Of a stretch of 64,000 nt of DNA, positions 17,778-26,002 are shown one piece after another. Below the pieces are notes generated by a model. The model saw only the letters and a list, made by a program, of their open reading frames with translations. It did no database searches and had not been told where the DNA came from. The first letter of the stretch is position 1; each line of letters opens with the position of its first letter. The DNA is from JANPPS01 sp964242575 (GTDB lineage: Bacteria > Pseudomonadota > Alphaproteobacteria > Acetobacterales > Acetobacteraceae), in contig CAXTCN010000009.1 in NCBI GenBank assembly GCA_964242575.1, positions 1 through 64,000 of the forward strand, written 5' to 3'. Position numbers and translations under genes: made by a program.

Positions 17778-19088
17778 CTACTCTGCGGCGACCGCCATTG
17801 GCCTTGGCGCCCGGGCGGCTTTGTAATCCGCGATCCGTTGCTCCATGACCGGGCGGAAGTGCCGGATCAGGCCCTGGATCGGCCACGCCGCCGCATCCCC
17901 TAGTGCGCAAATCGTGTGGCCCTCGATTTGCCGGGTCACTTGCTCCAGGGTGTCAATCTCTTCCAAGTCCGCCCGGCCCTGCACCATGCGGTGCATCACG
18001 CGCATCATCCACCCGGTGCCCTCGCGGCAGGGCGTGCACTGGCCGCAACTCTCGTGCTTGTAAAATTGCGCGAGCCGGTCGATGGCGCGGATCACGTCCG
18101 TGCTTTTGTCCATCACAATCACGCCGGCGGTTCCTAGTCCCGACTTCACGTCACGCAGGCTGTCGAAGTCCATCAGCACCGTGTCGCAAATATCCTTCGG
18201 CAACAACGGCACGCTTGATCCGCCAGGAATGACCGCCAACAGGTTGCCCCACCCCCCGCGCACGCCGCCGGCGTAGGTCTCGATCAGTTCCCGCAGCGGG
18301 ATGCCGAGTTCCTCCTCGACGTTGCAGGGCTTGTTCACGTGCCCGCTGATGCAGAAAATCTTTGTCCCGCTGTTCTTGGGCCGCCCAAGCGCCGAGAACC
18401 ATGCACCGCCGCGGCGCAGGATGGTCGGCACCACGGCGATGGTTTCAACGTTGTTGACCGTGGTCGGACAGCCATACAGACCCACCGCGGCCGGAAATGG
18501 CGGCTTGAGCCGGGGCATGCCCTTCTTGCCCTCAAGGCTCTCGATCAACGCAGTTTCCTCGCCGCAGATATACGCGCCGGCGCCGCGGTGGACATACAGG
18601 TCGAAGTCAAAGCCTGACCCGGCCGCATTCTGCCCTAGCAGCCCAGCCGCATAGGCCTCGTCAACTGCGGCCTGCAGGGTGTGCGCCTCGTTGTAGTACT
18701 CGCCGCGCACATAGATATAACAAGCGTGCGCGCCCATTGCGAACGAGGCGATCAGGCAGCCCTCGATCAACTTGTGCGGGTCATGCCGCAGGATGTCGCG
18801 GTCCTTGCAGGTGCCGGGCTCGCTTTCGTCGGCGTTCACCACGAGATAGCTGGGCCGTCCGTCCGGAGACGGATTCTTGGGCATGAACGACCACTTCATG
18901 CCGGTCGGGAACCCGGCGCCGCCGCGGCCACGCAGGCCAGACGCTTTCATTTCGTCGATCAGCGCGTCACGCCCACGCGCGATCAACCCGGCGGTGCCAT
19001 CCCAATCGCCGCGCGCGCGCGCGCCGGCGAGGCCCCAGTCGTGCTGCCCGTAGAGGTTGGTGAAAATGCGGTCCTGGTCGGCCAGCAT
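17778..19088 (-). CDS. nuoF: NADH-quinone oxidoreductase subunit F
   Basis: NADH- and FMN-binding subunit of complex I (436 residues). The nucleotide/flavin motif GRGGAGFPTG is at about 54-63, the second glycine-rich segment is GAGAYICGEETALIESLEG, and the [4Fe-4S] N3 motif ESCGQCTPCREG lies near residue 350. It is four bases downstream of nuoE, with which it forms the electron-input module. Confidence 0.97.
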   Translation of the reverse strand: MLADQDRIFTNLYGQHDWGLAGARARGDWDGTAGLIARGRDALIDEMKASGLRGRGGAGFPTGMKWSFMPKNPSPDGRPSYLVVNADESEPGTCKDRDILRHDPHKLIEGCLIASFAMGAHACYIYVRGEYYNEAHTLQAAVDEAYAAGLLGQNAAGSGFDFDLYVHRGAGAYICGEETALIESLEGKKGMPRLKPPFPAAVGLYGCPTTVNNVETIAVVPTILRRGGAWFSALGRPKNSGTKIFCISGHVNKPCNVEEELGIPLRELIETYAGGVRGGWGNLLAVIPGGSSVPLLPKDICDTVLMDFDSLRDVKSGLGTAGVIVMDKSTDVIRAIDRLAQFYKHESCGQCTPCREGTGWMMRVMHRMVQGRADLEEIDTLEQVTRQIEGHTICALGDAAAWPIQGLIRHFRPVMEQRIADYKAARAPRPMAVAAE

Positions 19089-19092
19089 GTGG

Positions 19093-19776
19093 CTACTCCA
19101 CGGTGGTCAATGTTGTCGGCCCGCCCTCAGGCGCCGACGTGATGCGGCCGATGGTCGAACCGGCCGGCGGCTTCTCGCCACGGCGCAGTGCCTGCAACAG
19201 AGCTACGGTCCGGTCGTAGTCGAGGTCCTCGTAGTAGTCGTCATCCACTTGAAAGATGGGCGCGTTCACGCAAGCCCCCAAGCATTCGACCTCGGTCATG
19301 TGAAACATTGCGTCAGCGCTGGTTTCTCCCCAGCCCTTGATGCCAGTCTCGTCCCGACAAGCGCGCGTGACGTCCTCCGATCCGCGCAGCCAACACGGCG
19401 TCGTGCCGCAGACCTGGAGGTGGAAGCGGCCAATCCGCTTCGTGTTGAACATCAGGTAAAACGTCGCGACCTCATAAACACGGATCGGCGGCATATCGAG
19501 CCGGGCAGCCACCACGTCCATCGCAACCCGCGGCACCCAACTGCTTCCAGTAGTCCGGCGCATTTGCCCCTGCACCAAATACAACAGCGGCAGCACCGCG
19601 CTGGCTTTGCGGCTGGGCGGATACTTTGTCAGTACTGTTCTAATCTCCGCCTCGCTCGCGTCGTCGAACTCAAAGTGGGTCGGCTGCACAGCCTCCGCTT
19701 GCGACCCGTCACCGATGTTTTCAGCCGTGCCGGTGCCGACTTGCGAGCCGTGCGGGCTTCCTAAGCGCTCAGACAT
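19093..19776 (-). CDS. nuoE: NADH-quinone oxidoreductase subunit E
   Basis: Thioredoxin-fold [2Fe-2S] (N1a) subunit of complex I, 227 residues. The cluster ligands are visible as CGTTPC (C-x4-C) and CLGAC (C-x3-C), separated by about 36 residues. The N-terminal about 30 residues are polar and not conserved, and the C-terminal tail of about 45 residues beyond the fold is Pro/Thr-rich. It starts at ATG 19776, three bases after nuoD. Confidence 0.95.
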   Translation of the reverse strand: MSERLGSPHGSQVGTGTAENIGDGSQAEAVQPTHFEFDDASEAEIRTVLTKYPPSRKASAVLPLLYLVQGQMRRTTGSSWVPRVAMDVVAARLDMPPIRVYEVATFYLMFNTKRIGRFHLQVCGTTPCWLRGSEDVTRACRDETGIKGWGETSADAMFHMTEVECLGACVNAPIFQVDDDYYEDLDYDRTVALLQALRRGEKPPAGSTIGRITSAPEGGPTTLTTVE

Positions 19777-19779
19777 GCT

Positions 19780-21024
19780 CTACCGATCAATCTCGCCAAA
19801 CACCACGTCAATTGAGCCGATGATGGCGACGGCATCCGCCAGCATATGCCGCTTGGACATGTGCTCAATCGCTTGCAGGTGGGCAAACCCAGTAGGACGG
19901 ATTTTGCAACGGTAAGGCCGGTTGCTCCCGTCAGCGACCAGGTACACACCGAACTCGCCTTTTGGACTCTCAGTCGCGGTATAGGTCGAACCCGCTGGAA
20001 CGTGGTAACCCTCAGTGTAGAGCTTGAAATGATGGATCAACGCCTCCATCGAGCGCTTCATCTCTTTGCGGCGAGGTGCCGAAAACTTGCGATCATCGAT
20101 TTTGATCGGGCCGGTCTTCATCTTCTCCAGGCATTGCTGGATGATGTACGTACTCTGACGCATTTCGGCCATGCGAACGAGATACCGGTCGTAGCAGTCG
20201 CCGTTGCGGGCGACCGGGATGTCAAAATCCACATGCTCATACATGTCGTACGGCTGCGACTTGCGCAAATCCCAGGGCACGCCGGACGCCCGGATGCATG
20301 GCCCGGTGAAGCCCCAGGCCAGCGCGTCCTCTGGCGTCATAATGCCAATATCGACGGTACGCTGCTTCCAAATGCGATTGCTGGTCAGCAACTGCTCCAG
20401 CTCGTCGATGAACTTCGGAAAGCTCGAGGCCCACATGGCGATTTCGGCCTCAAGGCCGACCGGCATATCCCTGGCGACCCCACCAGCACGAAAGTAATTG
20501 GCGTGATACCTGGCACCTGAAACCGCCTCATAGAAGTGCAGCAGCTTCTCGCGCTCCTCGAACCCCCAGAGCGACGGCGTGATCGCGCCCACGTCCAGCG
20601 CATACGTCGTGATGTTGAGCAGATGATTGAGGACACGGGTGATTTCAGCGAACATGGTCCGGATCCACCGCGCCCGCTCTGGAACCTCGATGCCCAGCAG
20701 CTTCTCCTGCGCGAGCGCCCAAGTATGCTCCATGCACATCGGGCTGACGTAATCCAACCGGTCGAAGTACGGCAGGGCCTGCAAGTAAGTCTTGTACTCG
20801 ATCAGCTTCTCGGTGCCGCGATGCAACAGGCCGATATGCGGGTCGGCGCGCTCAACGACCTCCCCGTCCATTTCCAGGATCAGGCGCAAGACGCCGTGGG
20901 CGGCTGGGTGCTGCGGGCCGAAATTGATCGTATGGTTATCGACCTCGACCACCTTCGTCGTATTAAGCTTCTGCTCATCCGGAGTCGTCGGATGACGTCC
21001 GTCAATCGTAAGGCCGTCTGGCAT
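19780..21024 (-). CDS. nuoD: NADH-quinone oxidoreductase subunit D
   Basis: Quinone-site subunit of complex I, related to [NiFe]-hydrogenase large subunits (414 residues). The NFGPQHPAAHGVLRL motif and the SPKGEFGVYLV segment near the C-terminus are characteristic. The first about 25 residues are a variable polar leader. ATG at 21024 overlaps the nuoC stop by one base. NuoC and NuoD are separate genes here, not fused as in E. coli. Confidence 0.97.
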   Translation of the reverse strand: MPDGLTIDGRHPTTPDEQKLNTTKVVEVDNHTINFGPQHPAAHGVLRLILEMDGEVVERADPHIGLLHRGTEKLIEYKTYLQALPYFDRLDYVSPMCMEHTWALAQEKLLGIEVPERARWIRTMFAEITRVLNHLLNITTYALDVGAITPSLWGFEEREKLLHFYEAVSGARYHANYFRAGGVARDMPVGLEAEIAMWASSFPKFIDELEQLLTSNRIWKQRTVDIGIMTPEDALAWGFTGPCIRASGVPWDLRKSQPYDMYEHVDFDIPVARNGDCYDRYLVRMAEMRQSTYIIQQCLEKMKTGPIKIDDRKFSAPRRKEMKRSMEALIHHFKLYTEGYHVPAGSTYTATESPKGEFGVYLVADGSNRPYRCKIRPTGFAHLQAIEHMSKRHMLADAVAIIGSIDVVFGEIDR

Positions 21025-21656
21025 CAGCTATTGCTCTCTTGCTCGATCGCCGCGGCTTTCTGGCGGTCGGTGTGCGCCTTCTCGTCGCCGGGCAGGGTGA
21101 CCATGCCCTCCCAGGGAGAGACGAAATCGAAGTTGCGGAAATCCTGCGTCAGGCTGACCGGCTCGTTCACGACCTGCTTACGTTCATCGTCGTAGCGAAC
21201 CTCGACATACCCGGTCAGCGGGAAATCCTTGCGGAGCGGATGGCCGCTGAAGCCATAATCCGTCAGGATGCGGCGCAGGTCGGGCTGGTTGCTGAACGCG
21301 ATGCCGAACAGGTCCCAAGCCTCGCGCTCGAACCATGTCGTGACCGGCCAGACGCCATGCGCGCTTGGGACCGCGGTTTGCTCGTCAACCTGCGTCACGA
21401 CGCGGACACGATGGTTCAGCGAAACGGATAGCAAGTTGTAAACCACGTCAAAGCGCTCCGGCCGCTCCGGCCAGTCCACGCCGCACAGGTCCATAAGCTG
21501 CTCGCAGGCGAAGCGTGGGTCGTCCCGCAGCGCAGTCAACACATCGGCGATGGCGTCAGGCCGGACATAGAGCACCAGCTCGCCCATCTCCAGCTCGACG
21601 CGCAGCACGCCGGACACCGTGGCTGCGTCTTTCGCCAGGCTTGGATAATCAGCCAC
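21024..21656 (-). CDS. nuoC: NADH-quinone oxidoreductase subunit C
   Basis: 30-kDa-type peripheral subunit of complex I (210 residues from the start chosen). The family signature ERETWDLFG-like segment appears as EREAWDLFGIAF, followed by RRILTDYGFSGHPLRKDFP. I choose GTG at 21656, which overlaps the nuoB end by 8 bases and is preceded by GGGA; a longer reading from an ATG at 21752 would put about 30 Arg/Ser-rich residues, read out of frame through nuoB, in front of the domain and is unlikely. Confidence 0.93.
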   Translation of the reverse strand: MADYPSLAKDAATVSGVLRVELEMGELVLYVRPDAIADVLTALRDDPRFACEQLMDLCGVDWPERPERFDVVYNLLSVSLNHRVRVVTQVDEQTAVPSAHGVWPVTTWFEREAWDLFGIAFSNQPDLRRILTDYGFSGHPLRKDFPLTGYVEVRYDDERKQVVNEPVSLTQDFRNFDFVSPWEGMVTLPGDEKAHTDRQKAAAIEQESNS

Positions 21657-22215
21657 GAAGGATGGTCCCAGTGCGGCGGATTTTCTTCTGCAGTTGCATG
21701 ATGCCGTAAACCAGCGCCTCCGCCGTGGGGGGGCAGCCAGGGACATAGACATCGACCGGCACGATGCGGTCGCAGCCGCGCACCACCGCGTAGCTGTAAT
21801 GGTAGTAGCCGCCGCCGTTGGCGCAGCTTCCCATGCTGATGACCCAGCGTGGTTCCGGCATCTGGTCGTACACCTTGCGCAGCGCCGGGGCCATTTTGTT
21901 GGTCAGCGTGCCAGCCACGATCATGACATCGGACTGGCGAGGCGACGCCCGCGGAATGACGCCGAAGCGGTCCAGGTCATACCGGGGCATGTAGGCGTGG
22001 ATCATCTCCACCGCGCAGCAGGCGAGGCCGAACGTCATCGGCCACAGGCTGCCGGTCCGTGCCCAGTTCACCACCTTGTCTAGGTTCGCGACTACGAAGC
22101 CCTTGTCCGCGACCTCGCCGGTGATGCCCCTCAGGACCGCATCCTGCGCCGGCCCGGGCGGCAGGGCCTCCCGGTTCCAAGCGAGGTCGTTCGTATTAAC
22201 CTTCGTCGCGCTCAT
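21649..22215 (-). CDS. nuoB: NADH-quinone oxidoreductase subunit B
   Basis: Subunit carrying [4Fe-4S] cluster N2, the electron donor to quinone in complex I. With the start at ATG 22215 the protein has 188 residues and shows the tandem cysteines C66-C67, then C131 and C161 in GSCANGGGYY and VPGCPPT. This start leaves 7 bp after nuoA; an earlier ATG at 22257 would overlap nuoA by 35 bases and is not needed. Confidence 0.95.
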   Translation of the reverse strand: MSATKVNTNDLAWNREALPPGPAQDAVLRGITGEVADKGFVVANLDKVVNWARTGSLWPMTFGLACCAVEMIHAYMPRYDLDRFGVIPRASPRQSDVMIVAGTLTNKMAPALRKVYDQMPEPRWVISMGSCANGGGYYHYSYAVVRGCDRIVPVDVYVPGCPPTAEALVYGIMQLQKKIRRTGTILRG

Positions 22216-22222
22216 CGCGGGA

Positions 22223-22579
22223 CTACTCCCATTCCAATGCGCCTTTGCACCACTCATAGATGAAGCCGACGGTTAAAACTGCAAGGAAACCCAGCATCGA
22301 CAGGAAGCCGAACACTCCAATGCTTCCAAGGCTTACAGCCCAGGGAAACAGGAACGCCACCTCAAGATCAAAGATGATGAACAAGATAGCGACCAGATAG
22401 AACCGCACGTCGAATTTGCGTCGGGCGTCATCGAACGGCTCAAACCCGCACTCGTAAGCCGACAGCTTCTCGGCATAGGGCTTCTGCCGTGCAGCTAGCA
22501 GTGAGCCGGAGACCATAGCGAGCGCGATGAACCCGCCGATGGCGATGAACACAAGGATTGGAAAATATTCAGCGAGCAT
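22223..22579 (-). CDS. nuoA: NADH-quinone oxidoreductase subunit A
   Basis: Small three-helix membrane subunit of complex I (118 residues), first gene of the nuo operon. The conserved loop YECGFEPFDDARRKFDVRFY with its cysteine is present, followed by LVAILFIIFDLEVAFLFPWA. ATG 22579 has GGAAG seven bases upstream. A longer frame starting at 22621 lacks family similarity in its extra residues. It lies 134 bp downstream of tRNA-Asp on the same strand; I see no clear sigma-70 promoter in that gap. Confidence 0.95.
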   Translation of the reverse strand: MLAEYFPILVFIAIGGFIALAMVSGSLLAARQKPYAEKLSAYECGFEPFDDARRKFDVRFYLVAILFIIFDLEVAFLFPWAVSLGSIGVFGFLSMLGFLAVLTVGFIYEWCKGALEWE

Positions 22580-22713
22580 CTGGCAGCTTCCCGGATTGAC
22601 GCGCCGCCTGATCGGCAACACGGCGGCACACTACCTGATATGCCATCCACGCCGCCAGCGCGGCTTATCCAGGTTTCGCGTTCGTGTTGCGCTGCATCGC
22701 TGGGCGGCGCTGC

Positions 22714-22790
<77 letters not shown>

Positions 22791-22872
22791 AGCGGCAGGG
22801 AGGCCGATCTACGGCGGGCGGGCCGCCGCGTCAACCCGGCATCTTGCGCTGGAGGTGAAAGAAGGCGTGGCT

Positions 22873-22947
22873 TGGTGGGCGGTGACGGTTTCGAACCGCC
22901 GACCCTCTCGGTGTAAACGAGACGCTCTACCGCTGAGCTAACCGCCC
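22873..22947 (-). tRNA. tRNA-Val (anticodon TAC), CCA encoded
   Basis: A 75-nt cloverleaf on the minus strand: acceptor stem GGGCGGT/ACCGCCC, anticodon stem TCTCG/CGAGA with loop TTTACAC (anticodon TAC), T-arm with GTTCGAA, then A-CCA. Its 5' end lies only 10 bases after the hup stop codon, so it is probably cut from the hup transcript. Confidence 0.95.
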
Positions 22948-22957
22948 ATACCCCTCG

Positions 22958-23302
22958 TTAAACCGTCGCGACTACCTGCTTCAAGCTCTTCCCGGCTCGG
23001 AAGCGCACCGAGACTGAGGCATCAAGCCTAATAGGCTCGCCCGTCCGTGGGTTCCGGCCTATCGTAGCTTTACGGCGAGCTGTCTCGAAAGTCCCAAAGC
23101 CCGTCAGGCGAACCACCCGGCCGCGCTGAAGAGCATCCCCAATCGTGCCCAACATCGCACTGACCGCTAAATCCGCCTTGGTTTTGGTCAAGTCTGCCTG
23201 CTCAGCCACCGCATGAACCAGGTCAATCCGGTTCATGGGCCGTTCCGGGCTATGCTGCGCCAACCCTGCCGACGCGGCTGCCATGCGTGTCACCGTGTTC
23301 AT
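22958..23302 (-). CDS. hup: HU family DNA-binding protein
   Basis: Nucleoid-associated histone-like protein that bends DNA. The HU fold runs from about residue 23 (MNRIDLVHAV) to the end, with the beta-arm region GFGTFETARRKATIGRNPRTG containing the DNA-intercalating RNPRTG proline. I use ATG 23302 because GGGAG sits six bases upstream; this gives 114 residues with a 22-residue Ala/Ser-rich N-terminal extension. The internal ATG at 23236 would give a standard 92-residue HU but has only GGAA upstream. It lies between lon and tRNA-Val, with its own promoter candidate at 23373-23401. Confidence 0.9.
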   Translation of the reverse strand: MNTVTRMAAASAGLAQHSPERPMNRIDLVHAVAEQADLTKTKADLAVSAMLGTIGDALQRGRVVRLTGFGTFETARRKATIGRNPRTGEPIRLDASVSVRFRAGKSLKQVVATV

Positions 23303-23372
23303 AGGGATCTCCCGATCGACCTTCTAAAACCTGGCGCCTCGACGTCATCTCGGTCACTGCACCGGTGTCCGA

Positions 23373-23401
23373 CGATAAGGCACGGGGTTTGGGAGCGTCA
23401 A
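23373..23401 (-). promoter_or_regulatory. Sigma-70 type promoter for hup
   Basis: On the minus strand, TTGACG (23401-23396) and TTATCG (23378-23373) are separated by exactly 17 bases. A start site near 23366 would leave a leader of about 65 nt before the hup ATG. The call rests on pattern only. Confidence 0.5.
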
Positions 23402-23417
23402 CGAAGAGTGGTCCTTT

Positions 23418-23450
23418 GCTGCCCGGCTCGGCCACGGCCAGCCGGGCAGC
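23418..23450 (-). terminator. Strong hairpin after lon, possible terminator without T-tract
   Basis: GCTGCCCGGCT at 23418-23428 pairs perfectly with AGCCGGGCAGC at 23440-23450 (11 bp) around an 11-nt GC-rich loop. It begins 16 bases after the lon stop in the direction of transcription. No T-run follows, so it may slow or partly stop transcription, or protect the lon mRNA end. Confidence 0.5.
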
Positions 23451-23466
23451 CTCACACGATAAAAAC

Positions 23467-25884
23467 TTAGTGTGGCAGCGATGTCACCGGAGTTGCCGCT
23501 GCCGGTACGACCGGCTCCAGCGGCTCCTCCCACTCGATTGGTTCCGGCTTGCGGGCCAAGGCCTGGCTAATAACCTCGTCCACGTGCCCCACTGGAATGA
23601 CTTTGATGTTCTTCTTCACGCTATCTGGAATTTCGACCAGATCTTTCTCGTTGTCACGTGGGATGAACACCGTCGTGATACCGGCACGCAAGGCAGCCAG
23701 CAGCTTCTCCTTCAAGCCGCCGATTGGCAGGACCCGGCCGCGCAGCGTGATCTCGCCAGTCATCGCCACATCACGCCGAACCGGGATGCCGGTCATTATG
23801 CTGACGATGCTGGTGGCCATCGCGACGCCAGCAGAGGGACCGTCTTTTGGAGTGGCGCCCTCTGGCACGTGGACGTGGATGTCCCGCTTCTCGAACACCG
23901 TCGGCTTAATACCGAAGGTCACGCTGCGGCTGCGCACATAGCTCAGCGCCGCCGACACGCTTTCCTGCATCACGTCACCTAGCTTACCGGTATGCTTCAC
24001 CGCGCCCTTGCCGGGCAACAGCACGCTTTCGATGGTCAGGATTTCGCCGCCGACCTCGGTCCAAGCCAAGCCAGTCACGACGCCGACCATATCCTCGGCC
24101 TCAGTCTCGCCGTAACGGAAGCGGCGGACGCCAGCGTACTTGTCGAGGTTTTTCCGCGTGATCGTGACCTTTTTGGTCTTCTTGGTGACAATCTCCTTCA
24201 CCGCTTTGCGAGCGACGTTGGCGATCTCCCGCTCCAAGCTGCGCACCCCGGCCTCACGCGTGTAGTAGCGCACGAGGTCACGCACTGCATCCTCACTGAG
24301 CGACCACTCCTCCGGCTTGAGGCCGTTGGCCTCGGCCTGCTTCGCGACCAGGTGCCGCTTCGAGATTTCGACCTTCTCATCCTCGGTATAGCCCGCCAGG
24401 CGTATGACCTCCATACGGTCCAGCAGCGGCTGCGGCATCTTGAGGCTGTTGGCCGTGGTCACGAACATTACGTCTGAAAGATCGTAGTCGACCTCCAGGT
24501 AATGGTCGGCAAACGTGGCGTTCTGCTCGGGATCGAGCACTTCCAGCAACGCCGAGGACGGGTCTCCACGCCAATCCGAGCCGAGCTTATCAATCTCGTC
24601 CAACAGGAACAACGGATTGCTGGTCTTGGCCTTTTTCATGCCCTGCACGACCTTGCCGGGCATGGAGCCGATGTAGGTCCGCCGATGGCCGCGAACTTCC
24701 GCCTCGTCCCGTACGCCGCCCAGTGACATGCGCACGAACGTGCGGCCTGTCGCCTTGGCGATGGACTTGCCAAGGCTCGTCTTGCCGACGCCGGGTGGGC
24801 CGACTAGGCAAAGGATGGGTCCACGGATTTTCGGGCTGCGGGACTGCACCGCAAGGTACTCCAAAATCCGTTCCTTGACCTTATCGAGGCCATAATGGTC
24901 GGCATCAAGAATGCGCTCGGCCTCAATTACGTCATTGCTGACCTTGCTGCGCTTCTTCCAAGGGATCGACAGCATCCAGTCGAGGTAGTTGCGCACCACT
25001 GTCGCCTCAGCGCTCATCGGGCTCATGGTCCGCAGCTTTTTAAGCTCGGACAACGCCTTCTCACGTGCTTCCTTGGTAAACTTGGTCTTCTTGATCCGAT
25101 CTTCGAGTTCAGCGGTCTCGTCCTTGCCGTCCTCGCCCTCGCCAAGCTCCTTCTGGATCGCCTTCAGTTGCTCGTTCAGGTAGTACTCGCGCTGCGTCTT
25201 CTCCATTTGCCGCTTCACGCGGTTACGGATGCGCTTCTCGACCTGCAACACGCCGATCTCGGACTCCATGTGCGCGAACACGCGCTCCAGGCGTTCACCA
25301 ACCTTGGCTGCCTCGAGAAGCTCCTGCTTCTCCGCAATCTTGAGATTGAGATGCGATGAGATGGTGTCAGCAAGCTTGCTCGGCTCCTCGATCTGGTTCA
25401 AGGACACCAACACCTCGGGCGCAATCTTCTTATTGAGCTTGATATACTGCTCAAACTGCCCGACCACCGTACGGCCGAGCGCCTCTAGTTCCTTAGGCTC
25501 ACCATCCTGATCGGGAATGGGAGAGGTGAACGCCTCAAAGTAGGCGTCAGTCTCTTTGAAGCCGGTAATCCGCGCCCGCGAACCGCCCTCGACCAGAACT
25601 TTGACCGTGCCATCCGGCAACTTCAGCAATTGTAGGATTGTGGATACCGTGCCAACACGGTAGATATCGTCTGCCTCTGGCTCATCCTGCGCCGCGTTCT
25701 TTTGGGCGACCAGCAGGATTTGCTTGTCTTCCTTCATGACCGCTTCCAGCGCGCGGACGGATTTCTCACGGCCTACGAACAATGGCACGATCATGTGTGG
25801 AAACACGACGATGTCACGCAACGGCAACACAGCCAAAACTTCGGACGGAGCCGCTGCACGCGGCTTTCGCTCGGACTCAGTCAT
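23467..25884 (-). CDS. lon: ATP-dependent protease La (Lon)
   Basis: Cytoplasmic ATP-dependent serine protease for damaged and regulatory proteins. The 805-residue protein has the N-terminal Lon substrate domain, Walker A GPPGVGKTS at 362-370, Walker B FLLDEID near 428, and the protease domain with catalytic Ser684 in PKDGPSAG and Lys727 in GGLKEK. ATG 25884 has a consensus AGGAGG ribosome-binding site. It lies 118 bp downstream of clpX and upstream of hup, the standard order. Confidence 0.97.
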   Translation of the reverse strand: MTESERKPRAAAPSEVLAVLPLRDIVVFPHMIVPLFVGREKSVRALEAVMKEDKQILLVAQKNAAQDEPEADDIYRVGTVSTILQLLKLPDGTVKVLVEGGSRARITGFKETDAYFEAFTSPIPDQDGEPKELEALGRTVVGQFEQYIKLNKKIAPEVLVSLNQIEEPSKLADTISSHLNLKIAEKQELLEAAKVGERLERVFAHMESEIGVLQVEKRIRNRVKRQMEKTQREYYLNEQLKAIQKELGEGEDGKDETAELEDRIKKTKFTKEAREKALSELKKLRTMSPMSAEATVVRNYLDWMLSIPWKKRSKVSNDVIEAERILDADHYGLDKVKERILEYLAVQSRSPKIRGPILCLVGPPGVGKTSLGKSIAKATGRTFVRMSLGGVRDEAEVRGHRRTYIGSMPGKVVQGMKKAKTSNPLFLLDEIDKLGSDWRGDPSSALLEVLDPEQNATFADHYLEVDYDLSDVMFVTTANSLKMPQPLLDRMEVIRLAGYTEDEKVEISKRHLVAKQAEANGLKPEEWSLSEDAVRDLVRYYTREAGVRSLEREIANVARKAVKEIVTKKTKKVTITRKNLDKYAGVRRFRYGETEAEDMVGVVTGLAWTEVGGEILTIESVLLPGKGAVKHTGKLGDVMQESVSAALSYVRSRSVTFGIKPTVFEKRDIHVHVPEGATPKDGPSAGVAMATSIVSIMTGIPVRRDVAMTGEITLRGRVLPIGGLKEKLLAALRAGITTVFIPRDNEKDLVEIPDSVKKNIKVIPVGHVDEVISQALARKPEPIEWEEPLEPVVPAAATPVTSLPH

Positions 25885-25947
25885 GCGGACCTCCTAATAG
25901 ACGGTCAAGGCAGCAATGCGCCCAGTTTGGCACGCAGCGCCACGCAA

Positions 25948-25978
25948 GATATATCGGTAAATGTTAGGCGTGCCACAA
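25948..25978 (-). promoter_or_regulatory. Possible promoter for lon
   Basis: In the 118-bp clpX-lon gap the minus strand has CTTGTGG (-35-like, TTGTGG at 25978-25973) and, 16-19 bases on, CGATATATC (25956-25948). The CTTG plus AT-rich -10 resembles alphaproteobacterial heat-shock promoters loosely, as expected for lon, but the match is imperfect. The TTGTGGC half also belongs to a 7-bp inverted repeat (25972-25978 and 25990-25996). Confidence 0.3.
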
Positions 25979-26002
25979 GGTCTAGGAAGTTGTGGCTTTG
26001 TG

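Noticed and set aside
21657..21752. Longer nuoC start at ATG 21752
   Set aside because: It would add about 30 residues of out-of-frame nuoB sequence; the domain fits a start at GTG 21656.
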